DNA of 9,322 bases from SYIM01 sp041182885. Lineage in GTDB: Bacteria; Pseudomonadota; Gammaproteobacteria; Burkholderiales; Burkholderiaceae_E. This document shows, piece by piece, positions 1 through 6,311 of the stretch. The stretch lies in assembly GCA_049423065.1 (NCBI GenBank), contig JBMSQB010000123.1:1-9322 (forward strand). The letters are read 5' to 3'. Made by a program: the position numbers and the translations under genes. The notes beneath the pieces are model-generated. The model was not told where the DNA came from, did no database searches, and saw only the letters and a list, made by a program, of their open reading frames with translations. Within the stretch, counting starts at the first letter, position 1. The number at the start of each line of letters is the position of its first letter.

Positions 1-76
1 GCGCCCGTAGCTCAGTGGATAGAGTACTGGCCTCCGAAGCCAGGGGTCGCGCGTTCGATCCGCGCCGGGCGCGCCA
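1..76 (+). tRNA. tRNA-Arg, anticodon CCG
   Basis: This is a complete cloverleaf with an encoded CCA end, and it delivers arginine to CGG codons. The 7-bp acceptor stem pairs bases 1-7 with 66-72. Base 73 is the G discriminator and CCA is 74-76. The anticodon stem pairs 27-31 (CTGGC) with 39-43 (GCCAG) around loop CTCCGAA, placing anticodon CCG at 34-36. The T arm pairs 49-53 (GCGCG) with 61-65 (CGCGC) around loop TTCGATC. The D arm carries the usual GCTCAGT...AGAGT pattern. No tRNA promoter is visible because the gene starts at the first base of the window. The enzyme that would charge it, ArgRS, is encoded 3.8 kb downstream. Confidence 0.97.
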
Positions 77-105
77 TCTCCTCCCTTCCTGTTGTCGCAC
101 GTCGC

Positions 106-120
106 GCGCGGCTGCCGCGC
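106..120 (+). terminator. Small GC hairpin after the tRNA, possible weak terminator
   Basis: GCGCGG (106-111) can pair with CCGCGC (115-120) around a 3-nt CTG loop. It lies 30 nt after the tRNA 3' end, following a pyrimidine-rich trailer. No run of T follows, so it is not a good intrinsic terminator. It could instead be a processing or pausing hairpin, or a chance result of the base composition. Confidence 0.2.
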
Positions 121-192
121 AGTTGCCTTACATGGCGTGCGGCTGTCGATCAGGCAGCGCGAAACGGCTGGTCGACTGCCAAACGACCGTAC

Positions 193-198
193 TAAAAT
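193..198 (+). promoter_or_regulatory. Candidate -10 element of metC, nearly leaderless
   Basis: TAAAAT matches the sigma-70 -10 consensus at five of six positions in otherwise GC-rich DNA. Its last base is 7 nt before the metC ATG at 206, so transcription would begin on or next to the start codon. A weak -35 candidate, TCGACT (172-177), sits 15 nt upstream, which is a short spacer. No Shine-Dalgarno sequence precedes the ATG, which fits a leaderless mRNA. The promoter itself is inferred from the sequence only. Confidence 0.45.
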
Positions 199-205
199 CG
201 GTCGG

Positions 206-1546
206 ATGAACACGCCGCCCTCTCCGTCTCCCTCTCCGCCGCCCGCTTCTGTCACGTCAAGCTCTGCCACGTCAGGTTCTGCGCCGTCCTTGTCTCCGGG
301 GCCCGGCCAGACGCCGCTTGCGTCTGCGCAGCCCGCGTCACGGATCGTCAGCTCCGGGCGCCACGTCGACGCGCCGGCCGCCATCGCCAGCATGCCGGTC
401 TATCGCGCATCGACCGTGCTGTTCGACTCGCTGTCCGAGGCCGAGTCAGCCGGCCGCCGGGGCGCCCAGGGGGTTCGCCACGTCACCTCCTACGGCGTGG
501 GCGGCACGCCCGGCACCATGGCCCTGACCGACGCGCTGTGCGAGATCGAAGGCGCCGGCCATGACTGCCGCGCCGCGCTGATGCCCTCGGGGCTCAATGC
601 CATCAGCACGCTGTTCCTCGCCCTGCTGCAGCCGGGGGACCACCTGCTGGTGCCTGATTCAGCCTACGGTCCCACCCGGGCGATCTGCGACGGCCTCATG
701 ACCCGCATGGGGGTGGTGGTTGAGTACTACGACCCTGCGGCCTCGGCCGAAGACCTGTCGCGCAGGCTTCGCGAGCGCACGCGCATGATCTATCTCGAGA
801 GTCCGGGCAGTTACACATTCGAGGTGCAGGATGTGCCCGCCATCTGCGCGCTGGCGCGGTCGCGAGGCATTCTCACCGCGGTCGACAACGCCTGGGCCTC
901 GCCCGTATTCGCCCGCCCGTTTGACTGGGGGGTGGATGCCTCGGTGCTGCCGCTCACCAAATACTGGAGCGGCCATTCCGATGTGCTGATGGGCGCGATC
1001 GTGGTGCGGGAGGCGCTCTGGCCGCAACTGTGGGCGGCCGTCAAGCAGATGGGCATCTGTGTGGGCGGCGATGACGCCTTTCTGGTGCTTCGTGGCTTGC
1101 GCACGGCCGATGTGCGCATGCGGCGGCATCAGGAGAATGCGCTCGCCGTGGCGCGCTGGCTGGAGACCCGTCCCGAGGTTCGGCGCGTTCTGCACCCGGG
1201 GCTTGCCTCGCACCCCCAGCACGCGCTCTGGCAGCGCGATTTTTCCGGTTCAAGCGGATTGTTCTCGTTCGAGATGGATACCGCCGCCACCGGCGGCCTG
1301 GGCGCGGGGTTCAACGCCGCCACGGCCGCACTGAGCGAAGGCCGGCGGTTCTTCGGGATCGGCTATTCATGGGGGGGCTTCGAGAGCCTCATCATGCCCG
1401 GCCGCCTGTCCGGTCTTCGCACGGTCGGCCCCTGGAACGGGGGGGCGCTGATCCGCCTGCACGTGGGGCTCGAGGATCCGGCCGACCTGATCGATGATCT
1501 TGCTGAGGGGTTTGCTGCGATGCGCCTGGCGGTTGCCGCCCGCTAG
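206..1546 (+). CDS. metC: Cystathionine beta-lyase (PLP-dependent)
   Basis: The protein (446 aa) is a Cys/Met-metabolism PLP enzyme that cleaves cystathionine to homocysteine, pyruvate and ammonia in methionine biosynthesis, in the cytosol. The PLP-binding lysine is K252 in LTKYWSGHSD. The cofactor-ring aspartate is D227 in AVDNAW. SGLNA (128-132) lies in the PLP-phosphate region. The C-terminal half (IGYSWGGFESLIMPG; LIRLHVGLED, with R417 as likely substrate-carboxylate arginine) is very close to what I recall of E. coli MetC. The fold proper begins near residue 46. The first 45 residues are an extra Pro/Ser/Thr/Ala-rich segment. ATG 206 is chosen because a -10-like TAAAAT sits just before it; the frame is open back to 92, but that part reads as noncoding. 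The gene is convergent with the thioredoxin gene. Specificity for cystathionine over related substrates is inferred from similarity. Confidence 0.93.
   Translation: MNTPPSPSPSPPPASVTSSSATSGSAPSLSPGPGQTPLASAQPASRIVSSGRHVDAPAAIASMPVYRASTVLFDSLSEAESAGRRGAQGVRHVTSYGVGGTPGTMALTDALCEIEGAGHDCRAALMPSGLNAISTLFLALLQPGDHLLVPDSAYGPTRAICDGLMTRMGVVVEYYDPAASAEDLSRRLRERTRMIYLESPGSYTFEVQDVPAICALARSRGILTAVDNAWASPVFARPFDWGVDASVLPLTKYWSGHSDVLMGAIVVREALWPQLWAAVKQMGICVGGDDAFLVLRGLRTADVRMRRHQENALAVARWLETRPEVRRVLHPGLASHPQHALWQRDFSGSSGLFSFEMDTAATGGLGAGFNAATAALSEGRRFFGIGYSWGGFESLIMPGRLSGLRTVGPWNGGALIRLHVGLEDPADLIDDLAEGFAAMRLAVAAR
218..283 (+). repeat. Short tandem repeats in the metC 5' coding end
   Basis: Two adjacent in-frame repeats are visible. 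At 218-235 a hexamer CC(C/G)TCT occurs three times and encodes (Pro-Ser)3. At 254-268 and 269-283 a 15-bp unit occurs twice with three differences and encodes TSSSA then TSGSA. Both unit lengths are multiples of three, so gain or loss of a unit would keep the frame. They lie in the low-complexity extension ahead of the enzyme fold. Confidence 0.7.
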
Positions 1547-1613
1547 GCGGTCATGGTCGGCCGGGTCGCGCGTGAGCGGGATCGACCGCCGCCCTCGCAC
1601 CGGCCCACCGCGC

Positions 1614-1991
1614 TCAGTGACTGGCGCCGCCCGCCTGGTGCTGGGTTGCGCCGCGCTTCACCTCGGCCATGTCGAGCTCACGCACCTGCCGCAAAATGTC
1701 CTCGAGCGCCCCCTTCGAGAGCGCGCCCGGCTGCTGAAACACAATCACCTGCTCGCGAAAAATCATGAGCGTGGGAATCGAGCGGATGCTGAAATGCATC
1801 GCGAGTTCCTGCTCCTCATCGGTATTGATCTTCACGAATTTGACGTCGGTGTTTTCGCCGGCGACTTTTTCGAAGACCGGCGCAAAGCCTCGGCACGGGC
1901 CGCACCATGGCGCCCAGAAGTCGGCAACAACGATGTCGTTGCCGCCGACGGTGGCGTCGAACTGTTCGGTGGTGAGATCGGAGACGGACAT
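1614..1991 (-). CDS. Thioredoxin with short C-terminal tail
   Basis: A 125-aa cytosolic thioredoxin-fold protein that should reduce protein disulfides using electrons from thioredoxin reductase. The active site is WCGPC (residues 29-33) in DFWAPWCGPC, with the buried Asp at 24. The cis-proline is P73 in SIRSIPTLMIF, and GALSK (89-93) matches the conserved end of the fold. No signal peptide is present. About 18 residues after the fold (AEVKRGATQHQAGGASH) are not part of canonical ~108-aa thioredoxin. Two ATGs are adjacent (1994 and 1991). AGGAA lies only 2 nt before the first but 5 nt before the second, so I chose 1991. The frame stays open further upstream, but that stretch has no thioredoxin character. 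It is convergent with metC and divergent from the acyl-CoA ligase. It could be a secondary thioredoxin rather than the main TrxA. Confidence 0.93.
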   Translation of the reverse strand: MSVSDLTTEQFDATVGGNDIVVADFWAPWCGPCRGFAPVFEKVAGENTDVKFVKINTDEEQELAMHFSIRSIPTLMIFREQVIVFQQPGALSKGALEDILRQVRELDMAEVKRGATQHQAGGASH

Positions 1992-1996
1992 CATGG

Positions 1997-2001
1997 TTCC
2001 T
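1997..2001 (-). promoter_or_regulatory. Ribosome binding site deciding the thioredoxin start
   Basis: On the minus strand AGGAA is followed by CC and two consecutive ATG codons. Spacing is 2 nt to the first ATG (1994) and 5 nt to the second (1991). The second spacing is normal and the first is too short, so initiation at 1991 is favoured. The difference is a single methionine. Confidence 0.6.
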
Positions 2002-2182
2002 GAAACGGGGTGGCCTCGGAGGTCAGCAACCGGGCCGTGCACACGCCGCGTGGCGGGCCCCGTACCGGTTGGCCCCGGCGCGCCGAGGGTCTGCGCCGGG
2101 TTCGAACGGTATATTGCGCGATCAATCCCGAATTGCAAGCGTGCGACCGACGCGCGCCGTTCAGAATCGACGGAGGAGACCC
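2002..2182. promoter_or_regulatory. Divergent promoter region, thioredoxin / acyl-CoA ligase
   Basis: This region separates two divergent genes. It contains an AT-richer island around 2100-2138 in GC-rich surroundings. On the plus strand TATATT (2110-2115) is a reasonable -10 for the ligase, giving a leader of about 60 nt; no good -35 is seen at the expected distance. An 8-bp perfect palindrome, GTTCGAAC (2100-2107), sits directly upstream of that -10 and could be an operator half or chance. On the minus strand TTGCAA followed after 17 nt by AATATA is a weak thioredoxin promoter candidate. GGAGGAG (2172-2178) is a strong ribosome binding site for the ligase, ending 4 nt before its ATG. Confidence 0.45.
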
Positions 2183-3844
2183 ATGCCCACCCATCCGAAC
2201 CCCTATCGCCAGGGACTGTCGCGTAACGCTGCCAACCATGTTCCGCTCTCACCGATCAGTCTGGTGGACTGGGCGGCCGATGTCTTTCCCGATCGGCTCG
2301 CGCTGATTCACGGCGGGCTCAGGCTCAGCTGGGCGCAGTTGCGCGCGCGCGCCCGCAGGCTCGCCTCGGCGCTTGCCGCGCGCGATATCGGCGAGGGTGA
2401 CACGGTGGCGGTGATGCTGCCCAACACGCCGCCCATGGTCGAGGCGCACTACGGCGTGCCGCTCACCCGCGCAGTGCTGAACAGCATCAACACGCGGCTG
2501 GATGCGGCAACCGTCGCCTTCATCCTCCAGCACTCCGATTCGAAGGTGGTGCTGGTCGACCGCGAGTTTTCGGCAGTGATGGCCGATGCGCTCGCGATCG
2601 TGGCACGCGCGGGTGGTCGCCGGCCGACGGTGATCGATGTCGATGATGTGCTCTATGACGGCCCCGGGCAGGCGGTGGGCGACATCGGTTATGAGGCGCT
2701 CCTCGCAGAAGGTGACCCGGCCTACGCAGGCTCGCTTCCCGAAGACGAATGGGATGCGATCGGCCTCAACTACACCTCGGGCACCACGGGCAACCCCAAG
2801 GGCGTCGTGGTGCATCACCGCGGGGCCTACATGAATGCGGTGGCCAATGCGATGGCCTGGGCGCTTCCGCGCCACCCGGTCTACCTGTGGACGCTGCCCC
2901 TGTTCCACTGCAATGGCTGGTGCTTTCCCTGGACGCTGGCTGCGGTCGCGGGCACCCATGTGTGCCTGCGCAAGGTTGACGCCAGGCTCATCTTCGACCT
3001 GATCCGCGAGCACCGTGTCACGCACTACTGTGGCGCGCCGATCGTGCATTCCACCCTGATTGCAGCGCCCGAGGAACTGCGCCGCGGGATCGACCACGAA
3101 GTGCAGTGCATGGTGGCGGGCGCAGCGCCGCCCGCGGCCATGATCGCCGGCATGCAAACCCTTGGCTTCAAGCTCACCCATGTGTACGGACTGACCGAGG
3201 TCTACGGACCGGCTGCGGTGTGCATGCCGCATGAGGATTGGGCCGAGCTTCCCGTGGGCGATCAGGTCGACCGGCACGGCCGGCAGGGGGTGCGCTATCA
3301 GCTGCAGCAGGGGCTCACCGTGATGGACCCGCAGACCATGACCGAGGTGCCACGCGATGGGCAGACCATGGGCGAGGTCATGTTCCGCGGCAACATCGTG
3401 ATGAAGGGTTATCTGAAAAACGAGCAGGCCACCAGCGAGGCGTTCCGCGACGGCTGGTTCCATACCGGCGACCTCGGGGTGCTCCATCCCGATGGCTATG
3501 TGAAGCTCAAGGACCGCGCCAAGGACATCATCATCTCCGGTGGCGAAAACATTTCCTCCATCGAGGTCGAAGACGCGCTCTACCGCCACCCCGCGGTGAT
3601 GGCCTGCGCGGTGGTGGCCAAGCCCGATCCGAAGTGGGGCGAGACGCCGCTCGCGTTTGTCGAATTGCGCCCGGGCACGCAAGCCACCGAGGCCGAGCTG
3701 ATCGAGCACTGCCGGGGGCTGCTTGCCCGATTCAAGTGTCCGCGCGAAGTACGCTTTGCCGAGGTGCCCAAGACCTCCACCGGCAAGATCCAGAAACACC
3801 TGCTGCGCGCTCAGGTCAAGTCGGCCAGCGCGATCGTGGGCTGA
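2183..3844 (+). CDS. AMP-forming acyl-CoA ligase, DmdB/AAE type
   Basis: The protein (553 aa) belongs to the ANL superfamily, which activates a carboxylic acid with ATP to an acyl-adenylate and transfers it to CoA. In order: the phosphate-binding loop YTSGTTGNPKG (197-207), VYGLTEVYGPA (334-344, adenine binding), FHTGD (426-430, ribose contact), the hinge-region KDRAKDIIISGGENISS (443-459), and the catalytic lysine K535 in TSTGKIQK. Length is normal. The segment LPLFHCNGWCFPW (238-250) resembles the subgroup that includes 3-methylmercaptopropionyl-CoA ligase DmdB and plant acyl-activating enzymes. The substrate cannot be read from sequence: short or medium fatty acids, branched acids and methylmercaptopropionate are all possible. 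ATG 2183 is supported by GGAGGAG just upstream; the frame is open back to 2069 but without domain content. It ends 28 nt before argS, so read-through into argS is possible. Confidence 0.92.
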   Translation: MPTHPNPYRQGLSRNAANHVPLSPISLVDWAADVFPDRLALIHGGLRLSWAQLRARARRLASALAARDIGEGDTVAVMLPNTPPMVEAHYGVPLTRAVLNSINTRLDAATVAFILQHSDSKVVLVDREFSAVMADALAIVARAGGRRPTVIDVDDVLYDGPGQAVGDIGYEALLAEGDPAYAGSLPEDEWDAIGLNYTSGTTGNPKGVVVHHRGAYMNAVANAMAWALPRHPVYLWTLPLFHCNGWCFPWTLAAVAGTHVCLRKVDARLIFDLIREHRVTHYCGAPIVHSTLIAAPEELRRGIDHEVQCMVAGAAPPAAMIAGMQTLGFKLTHVYGLTEVYGPAAVCMPHEDWAELPVGDQVDRHGRQGVRYQLQQGLTVMDPQTMTEVPRDGQTMGEVMFRGNIVMKGYLKNEQATSEAFRDGWFHTGDLGVLHPDGYVKLKDRAKDIIISGGENISSIEVEDALYRHPAVMACAVVAKPDPKWGETPLAFVELRPGTQATEAELIEHCRGLLARFKCPREVRFAEVPKTSTGKIQKHLLRAQVKSASAIVG

Positions 3845-3858
3845 GACCGACCGGCGGG

Positions 3859-3864
3859 TACAAT
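3859..3864 (+). promoter_or_regulatory. Candidate -10 element of the argS operon, nearly leaderless
   Basis: TACAAT lies in the 28-nt gap between the ligase stop and argS, and its last base is 8 nt before the argS ATG (3873). A transcript from it would start within a few bases of the start codon. The gap has no Shine-Dalgarno sequence, and no convincing -35 is seen, as the expected place is inside the GC-rich end of the ligase gene. Placement mirrors the TAAAAT before metC. Confidence 0.45.
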
Positions 3865-3872
3865 CCGCGCCC

Positions 3873-5678
3873 ATGCTCCCTGAACAGAAATCCGCGCTCG
3901 CAGCGCTTTTTGCCGAGGCCGCCCGCACCCTCGCAGCGGGCGTGCTCGCTTCCGAATCGCTGCCGGCCGTCGAACTCGACCGGCCGCGACAGGCCGATCA
4001 CGGTGACCTTGCCTGCAACCTTGCCATGCAGCTCGCCCGTCCGCTCAGGCAGCCGCCGCGCAAGATTGCCGAGGCGCTCGCCCAGGCCGTGCAGGCGGCC
4101 GATGCCGCGAGCCCCCAGCCGTTGCTGGCTGCGGTCGACGTCGCGGGCCCGGGTTTCATCAACCTGCGGCTCGCGCCAGCGGCGCGCCGGGCGGTGGTGG
4201 CGCGCGTGCTCGAAAAAGCCGGGGCCTTTGGCTGTGGCACGCAGGGCGCTGGCCGCAGTGTGGTGGTCGAGTTTGTCTCGGCCAACCCCACCGGGCCGCT
4301 TCACGTCGGCCATGGCCGGCAGGCGGCGCTGGGTGATGCGCTCTGCGCGCTGCTTGGCGCGAGCGGCTGGCGGGTGAGTCGCGAGTTCTACTACAACGAT
4401 GCGGGCGCACAGATCGCCAATCTCGCCGCCTCCGTGCAGGCGCGGGTGCGCGGCATCGAGACCGATGATCCGCGCTTTCCGGCCGACGGTTATCGGGGCG
4501 ATTACATCCGCGAAATTGCGGCTGATTACCTGGCCGGCAAGACGGTGGCGGCCGAGCGGGTGGCCCCTGAAACTGCTGCGGCCGACCCCGACGATCTCGA
4601 AGCAATCCGGCGGTTTGCCGTGGCTTATCTGCGCCGCGAGCAGGACAATGATCTGCGCGCGTTTGGCGTGCGCTTCGACACCTACTACCTCGAGTCCTCG
4701 CTCTATACCGATGGCCGGGTCGAGCAGACCGTCAATGCGCTGGCCGCCGCCGGCGTCACCTTTGAGCATGAGGGCGCGCTCTGGCTTCGAAGCACGCAAT
4801 TCGGTGACGACAAGGACCGCGTCATGCGCAAGAGCGAGGGCGGCTACACCTATTTCGTGCCTGATGTCGCCTACCACGTCACCAAGTGGCAGCGCGGCTT
4901 TGAACGCGCGGTCAACATTCAGGGCTCTGACCATCACGGAACGATTGCGCGTGTGCGCGCGGGCCTTCAGGCGCTGTCGGTGGGCATTCCGGCGGGCTAT
5001 CCGCAATATGTGCTCCACAAGATGGTCACCGTGATGCGCGGTGGCGAAGAGGTCAAGATCTCCAAGCGCGCGGGCGCCTATGTCACGTTGCGCGATCTCA
5101 TCACCTGGAGCGGTGAGCGCGGCACCACCGACGCGCCAGGCTCGGCCGATGCCGAGCTCGCCGAGCGTCGCGGGCGGGATGCGGTGCGGTTTTTCCTCGT
5201 CTCGCGCAAGGCCGATTCCGAATTTGTGTTCGACGTCGACCTCGCGCTCTCCCAGAGCGATGACAACCCGGTCTATTACGTGCAGTACGCGCACGCCCGC
5301 ATCTGCTCGGTGTTTGAGCAGGCGAGCCGCCAGTCGGGCGAAGCGCAAGGAGCGCTTGAAGCACGCATCCGCTCGCAGGCACTGTCCTCGCCAGCCTTCA
5401 CCGAGCGGCTGGATGCGCCGCGTGAGGCTCTGCTCATGGCCCGGCTTGCCGAGTTTCCCGAGCTGGTGGCGCAGTCGGCCGAGGAGCTCGCCCCGCATGC
5501 GCTCGCGTTTTTCCTCAAGGAACTCGCCGCCGACCTGCACGCTTACTATAATTCCGAACGGTTTCTGGTCGACGATACCGGCCTTCGCGAAGCGCGACTC
5601 GCACTGCTTCTCGCCGTGCGTCAGGTGCTCTGCAACGGTCTTGCGCTCCTGGGTGTTTCAGCTCCGGAAAAAATGTAA
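3873..5678 (+). CDS. argS: Arginyl-tRNA synthetase
   Basis: A 601-aa cytosolic class I aminoacyl-tRNA synthetase that attaches arginine to tRNA-Arg. The N-terminal additional domain that contacts the tRNA D-loop covers roughly residues 5-100 (ADHGDLACNLAMQLARPL, 41-58). The class I HIGH signature appears as HVGH (144-147) within SANPTGPLHVGHGRQ. The KMSKS-like motif is KISKRAG (395-401). GSDHHGTIARV (351-361) is a core active-site stretch. The C-terminal DALR anticodon-binding domain begins near 470 and ends with the family-typical LALLGVSAPEKM. The start is ATG 3873 because it gives the normal N-terminus; the 50 codons open upstream overlap the ligase and look noncoding. Its TAA overlaps the next ATG by one base (TAATG), so it heads a tightly coupled gene cluster. 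Confidence 0.97.
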   Translation: MLPEQKSALAALFAEAARTLAAGVLASESLPAVELDRPRQADHGDLACNLAMQLARPLRQPPRKIAEALAQAVQAADAASPQPLLAAVDVAGPGFINLRLAPAARRAVVARVLEKAGAFGCGTQGAGRSVVVEFVSANPTGPLHVGHGRQAALGDALCALLGASGWRVSREFYYNDAGAQIANLAASVQARVRGIETDDPRFPADGYRGDYIREIAADYLAGKTVAAERVAPETAAADPDDLEAIRRFAVAYLRREQDNDLRAFGVRFDTYYLESSLYTDGRVEQTVNALAAAGVTFEHEGALWLRSTQFGDDKDRVMRKSEGGYTYFVPDVAYHVTKWQRGFERAVNIQGSDHHGTIARVRAGLQALSVGIPAGYPQYVLHKMVTVMRGGEEVKISKRAGAYVTLRDLITWSGERGTTDAPGSADAELAERRGRDAVRFFLVSRKADSEFVFDVDLALSQSDDNPVYYVQYAHARICSVFEQASRQSGEAQGALEARIRSQALSSPAFTERLDAPREALLMARLAEFPELVAQSAEELAPHALAFFLKELAADLHAYYNSERFLVDDTGLREARLALLLAVRQVLCNGLALLGVSAPEKM

Positions 5679-6295
5679 TGCGGTTTCGCGGCGGTCACGC
5701 GGCAATCAATGTCCTTCAGCGCGGCAGCATCGCGCTCGGCATGATGCTGGGGATAGTCATTGGCCTCGCGGTGGCGGTGGCGGTGGCCGTGTTCGTTACC
5801 CGCGCGCCGCTGCCGTTTGTGAACAAGGTGGTGCGAACCGGAGACCGGATCGTCGAGCCGCGCACGCCCGCCGAGGCCCCCGACCCCAACCGTCCGTCGG
5901 CTGCCCGGCCGCGTGCCCCCGACTCGCCATTGCCCGCGGCCCGCGGCGCCGCCGAGTCACCGGCTGCCGGTACGCCCGCCCCTGCGGCTGCGCCCGATCG
6001 TGCGCCGCCGGCGAGCGCGGGCGCCGCGCCTGCGGGCGACGGCGCCGAGCCCGCCGCCGAACGCTCGCTCTATGTGCTTCAGGCAGGAGCCTTCAGGCTC
6101 GCCGATGATGCCGACAACATGAAGGCGAAGCTCGCGCTGATCGGACTCGAGGCGCGTGTGCAGCCTGCCGAAGTCAATGGCCAGCGCGTATTTCGCGTTC
6201 GTATTGGTCCGTACGTCAATCTTGACGATCTGAACCGGGCGCGGGCCCGGCTTGAAGAAAACGGCATTGAATCGTCGGTAGTGCGACAGCGCTGA
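5678..6295 (+). CDS. Membrane-anchored SPOR-domain protein (FtsN/DedD-like layout)
   Basis: A 205-aa bitopic inner-membrane protein. It has a short basic cytoplasmic N-terminus, one transmembrane helix at about 17-40, an Ala/Pro-rich periplasmic linker (about 60-127) and a C-terminal SPOR domain (about 129-205). The SPOR signature shows in LYVLQAGAF (131-139), VFRVRIGPY (171-179) and a final EENGIESSVV. SPOR domains are known to bind glycan strands lacking stem peptides at division septa, so a role in cell division or septal wall remodelling is likely. It is too short and general to be called FtsN by sequence alone. The start overlaps the argS stop as TAATG, implying translational coupling. 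The helix contains an (Ala-Val)4 run encoded by a hexamer repeat. Confidence 0.9.
   Translation: MRFRGGHAAINVLQRGSIALGMMLGIVIGLAVAVAVAVFVTRAPLPFVNKVVRTGDRIVEPRTPAEAPDPNRPSAARPRAPDSPLPAARGAAESPAAGTPAPAAAPDRAPPASAGAAPAGDGAEPAAERSLYVLQAGAFRLADDADNMKAKLALIGLEARVQPAEVNGQRVFRVRIGPYVNLDDLNRARARLEENGIESSVVRQR
5768..5791 (+). repeat. GCGGTG hexamer repeat inside a transmembrane helix
   Basis: GCGGTG occurs three times perfectly (5768-5785), followed by one imperfect unit GCCGTG (5786-5791), in frame as (Ala-Val)4 at residues 31-38 of the SPOR protein. Slippage would lengthen or shorten the membrane helix by two residues without breaking the frame. Confidence 0.75.
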
Positions 6296-6301
6296 TTCGA
6301 C

Positions 6302-6306
6302 AGGAG
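6302..6306 (+). promoter_or_regulatory. Ribosome binding site of dsbA
   Basis: AGGAG lies 5 nt before the ATG at 6312, inside the 16-nt gap after the SPOR gene. It is among the best Shine-Dalgarno sequences in the window and fixes the dsbA start, which also gives a proper signal peptide. Confidence 0.75.
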
Positions 6307-6311
6307 AACCC

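Noticed and set aside
92..205. N-terminal extension of metC to the upstream in-frame ATG at 92
   Set aside because: The added 38 residues show no conservation signal, the ATG has no ribosome binding site, and the -10-like TAAAAT at 193-198 would lie inside the coding region.
1547..1613. Bidirectional terminator in the gap between the convergent metC and thioredoxin genes
   Set aside because: GGCCGG/CCGGCC and GTCG/CGAC segments could pair only across a long interrupted loop, and there is no T-tract on either strand. No convincing terminator is seen, although termination is expected here.
1995..2252. N-terminal extension of the thioredoxin to 2252
   Set aside because: It would cover the divergent promoter region and overlap the ligase start. 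The thioredoxin fold begins just after 1991, and AGGAA is placed for the start at 1991.
2249..3928. A 559-codon open frame on the minus strand opposite the acyl-CoA ligase
   Set aside because: It mirrors a clearly conserved ANL ligase on the plus strand. Its translation is rich in His, Arg, Gly and Ala with no recognisable motif, as expected for an antisense shadow in high-GC DNA.
3238..4377. A 379-codon plus-strand frame spanning the ligase/argS boundary, and a similar 355-codon frame at 5041-6108
   Set aside because: Both overlap conserved genes in another phase and read as Arg/Pro/Ser-rich shadow translations.
3816..5540. A 574-codon open frame on the minus strand opposite argS
   Set aside because: The plus strand has full ArgRS motifs. 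The antisense product is compositionally biased and has no domain, start context or ribosome binding site.
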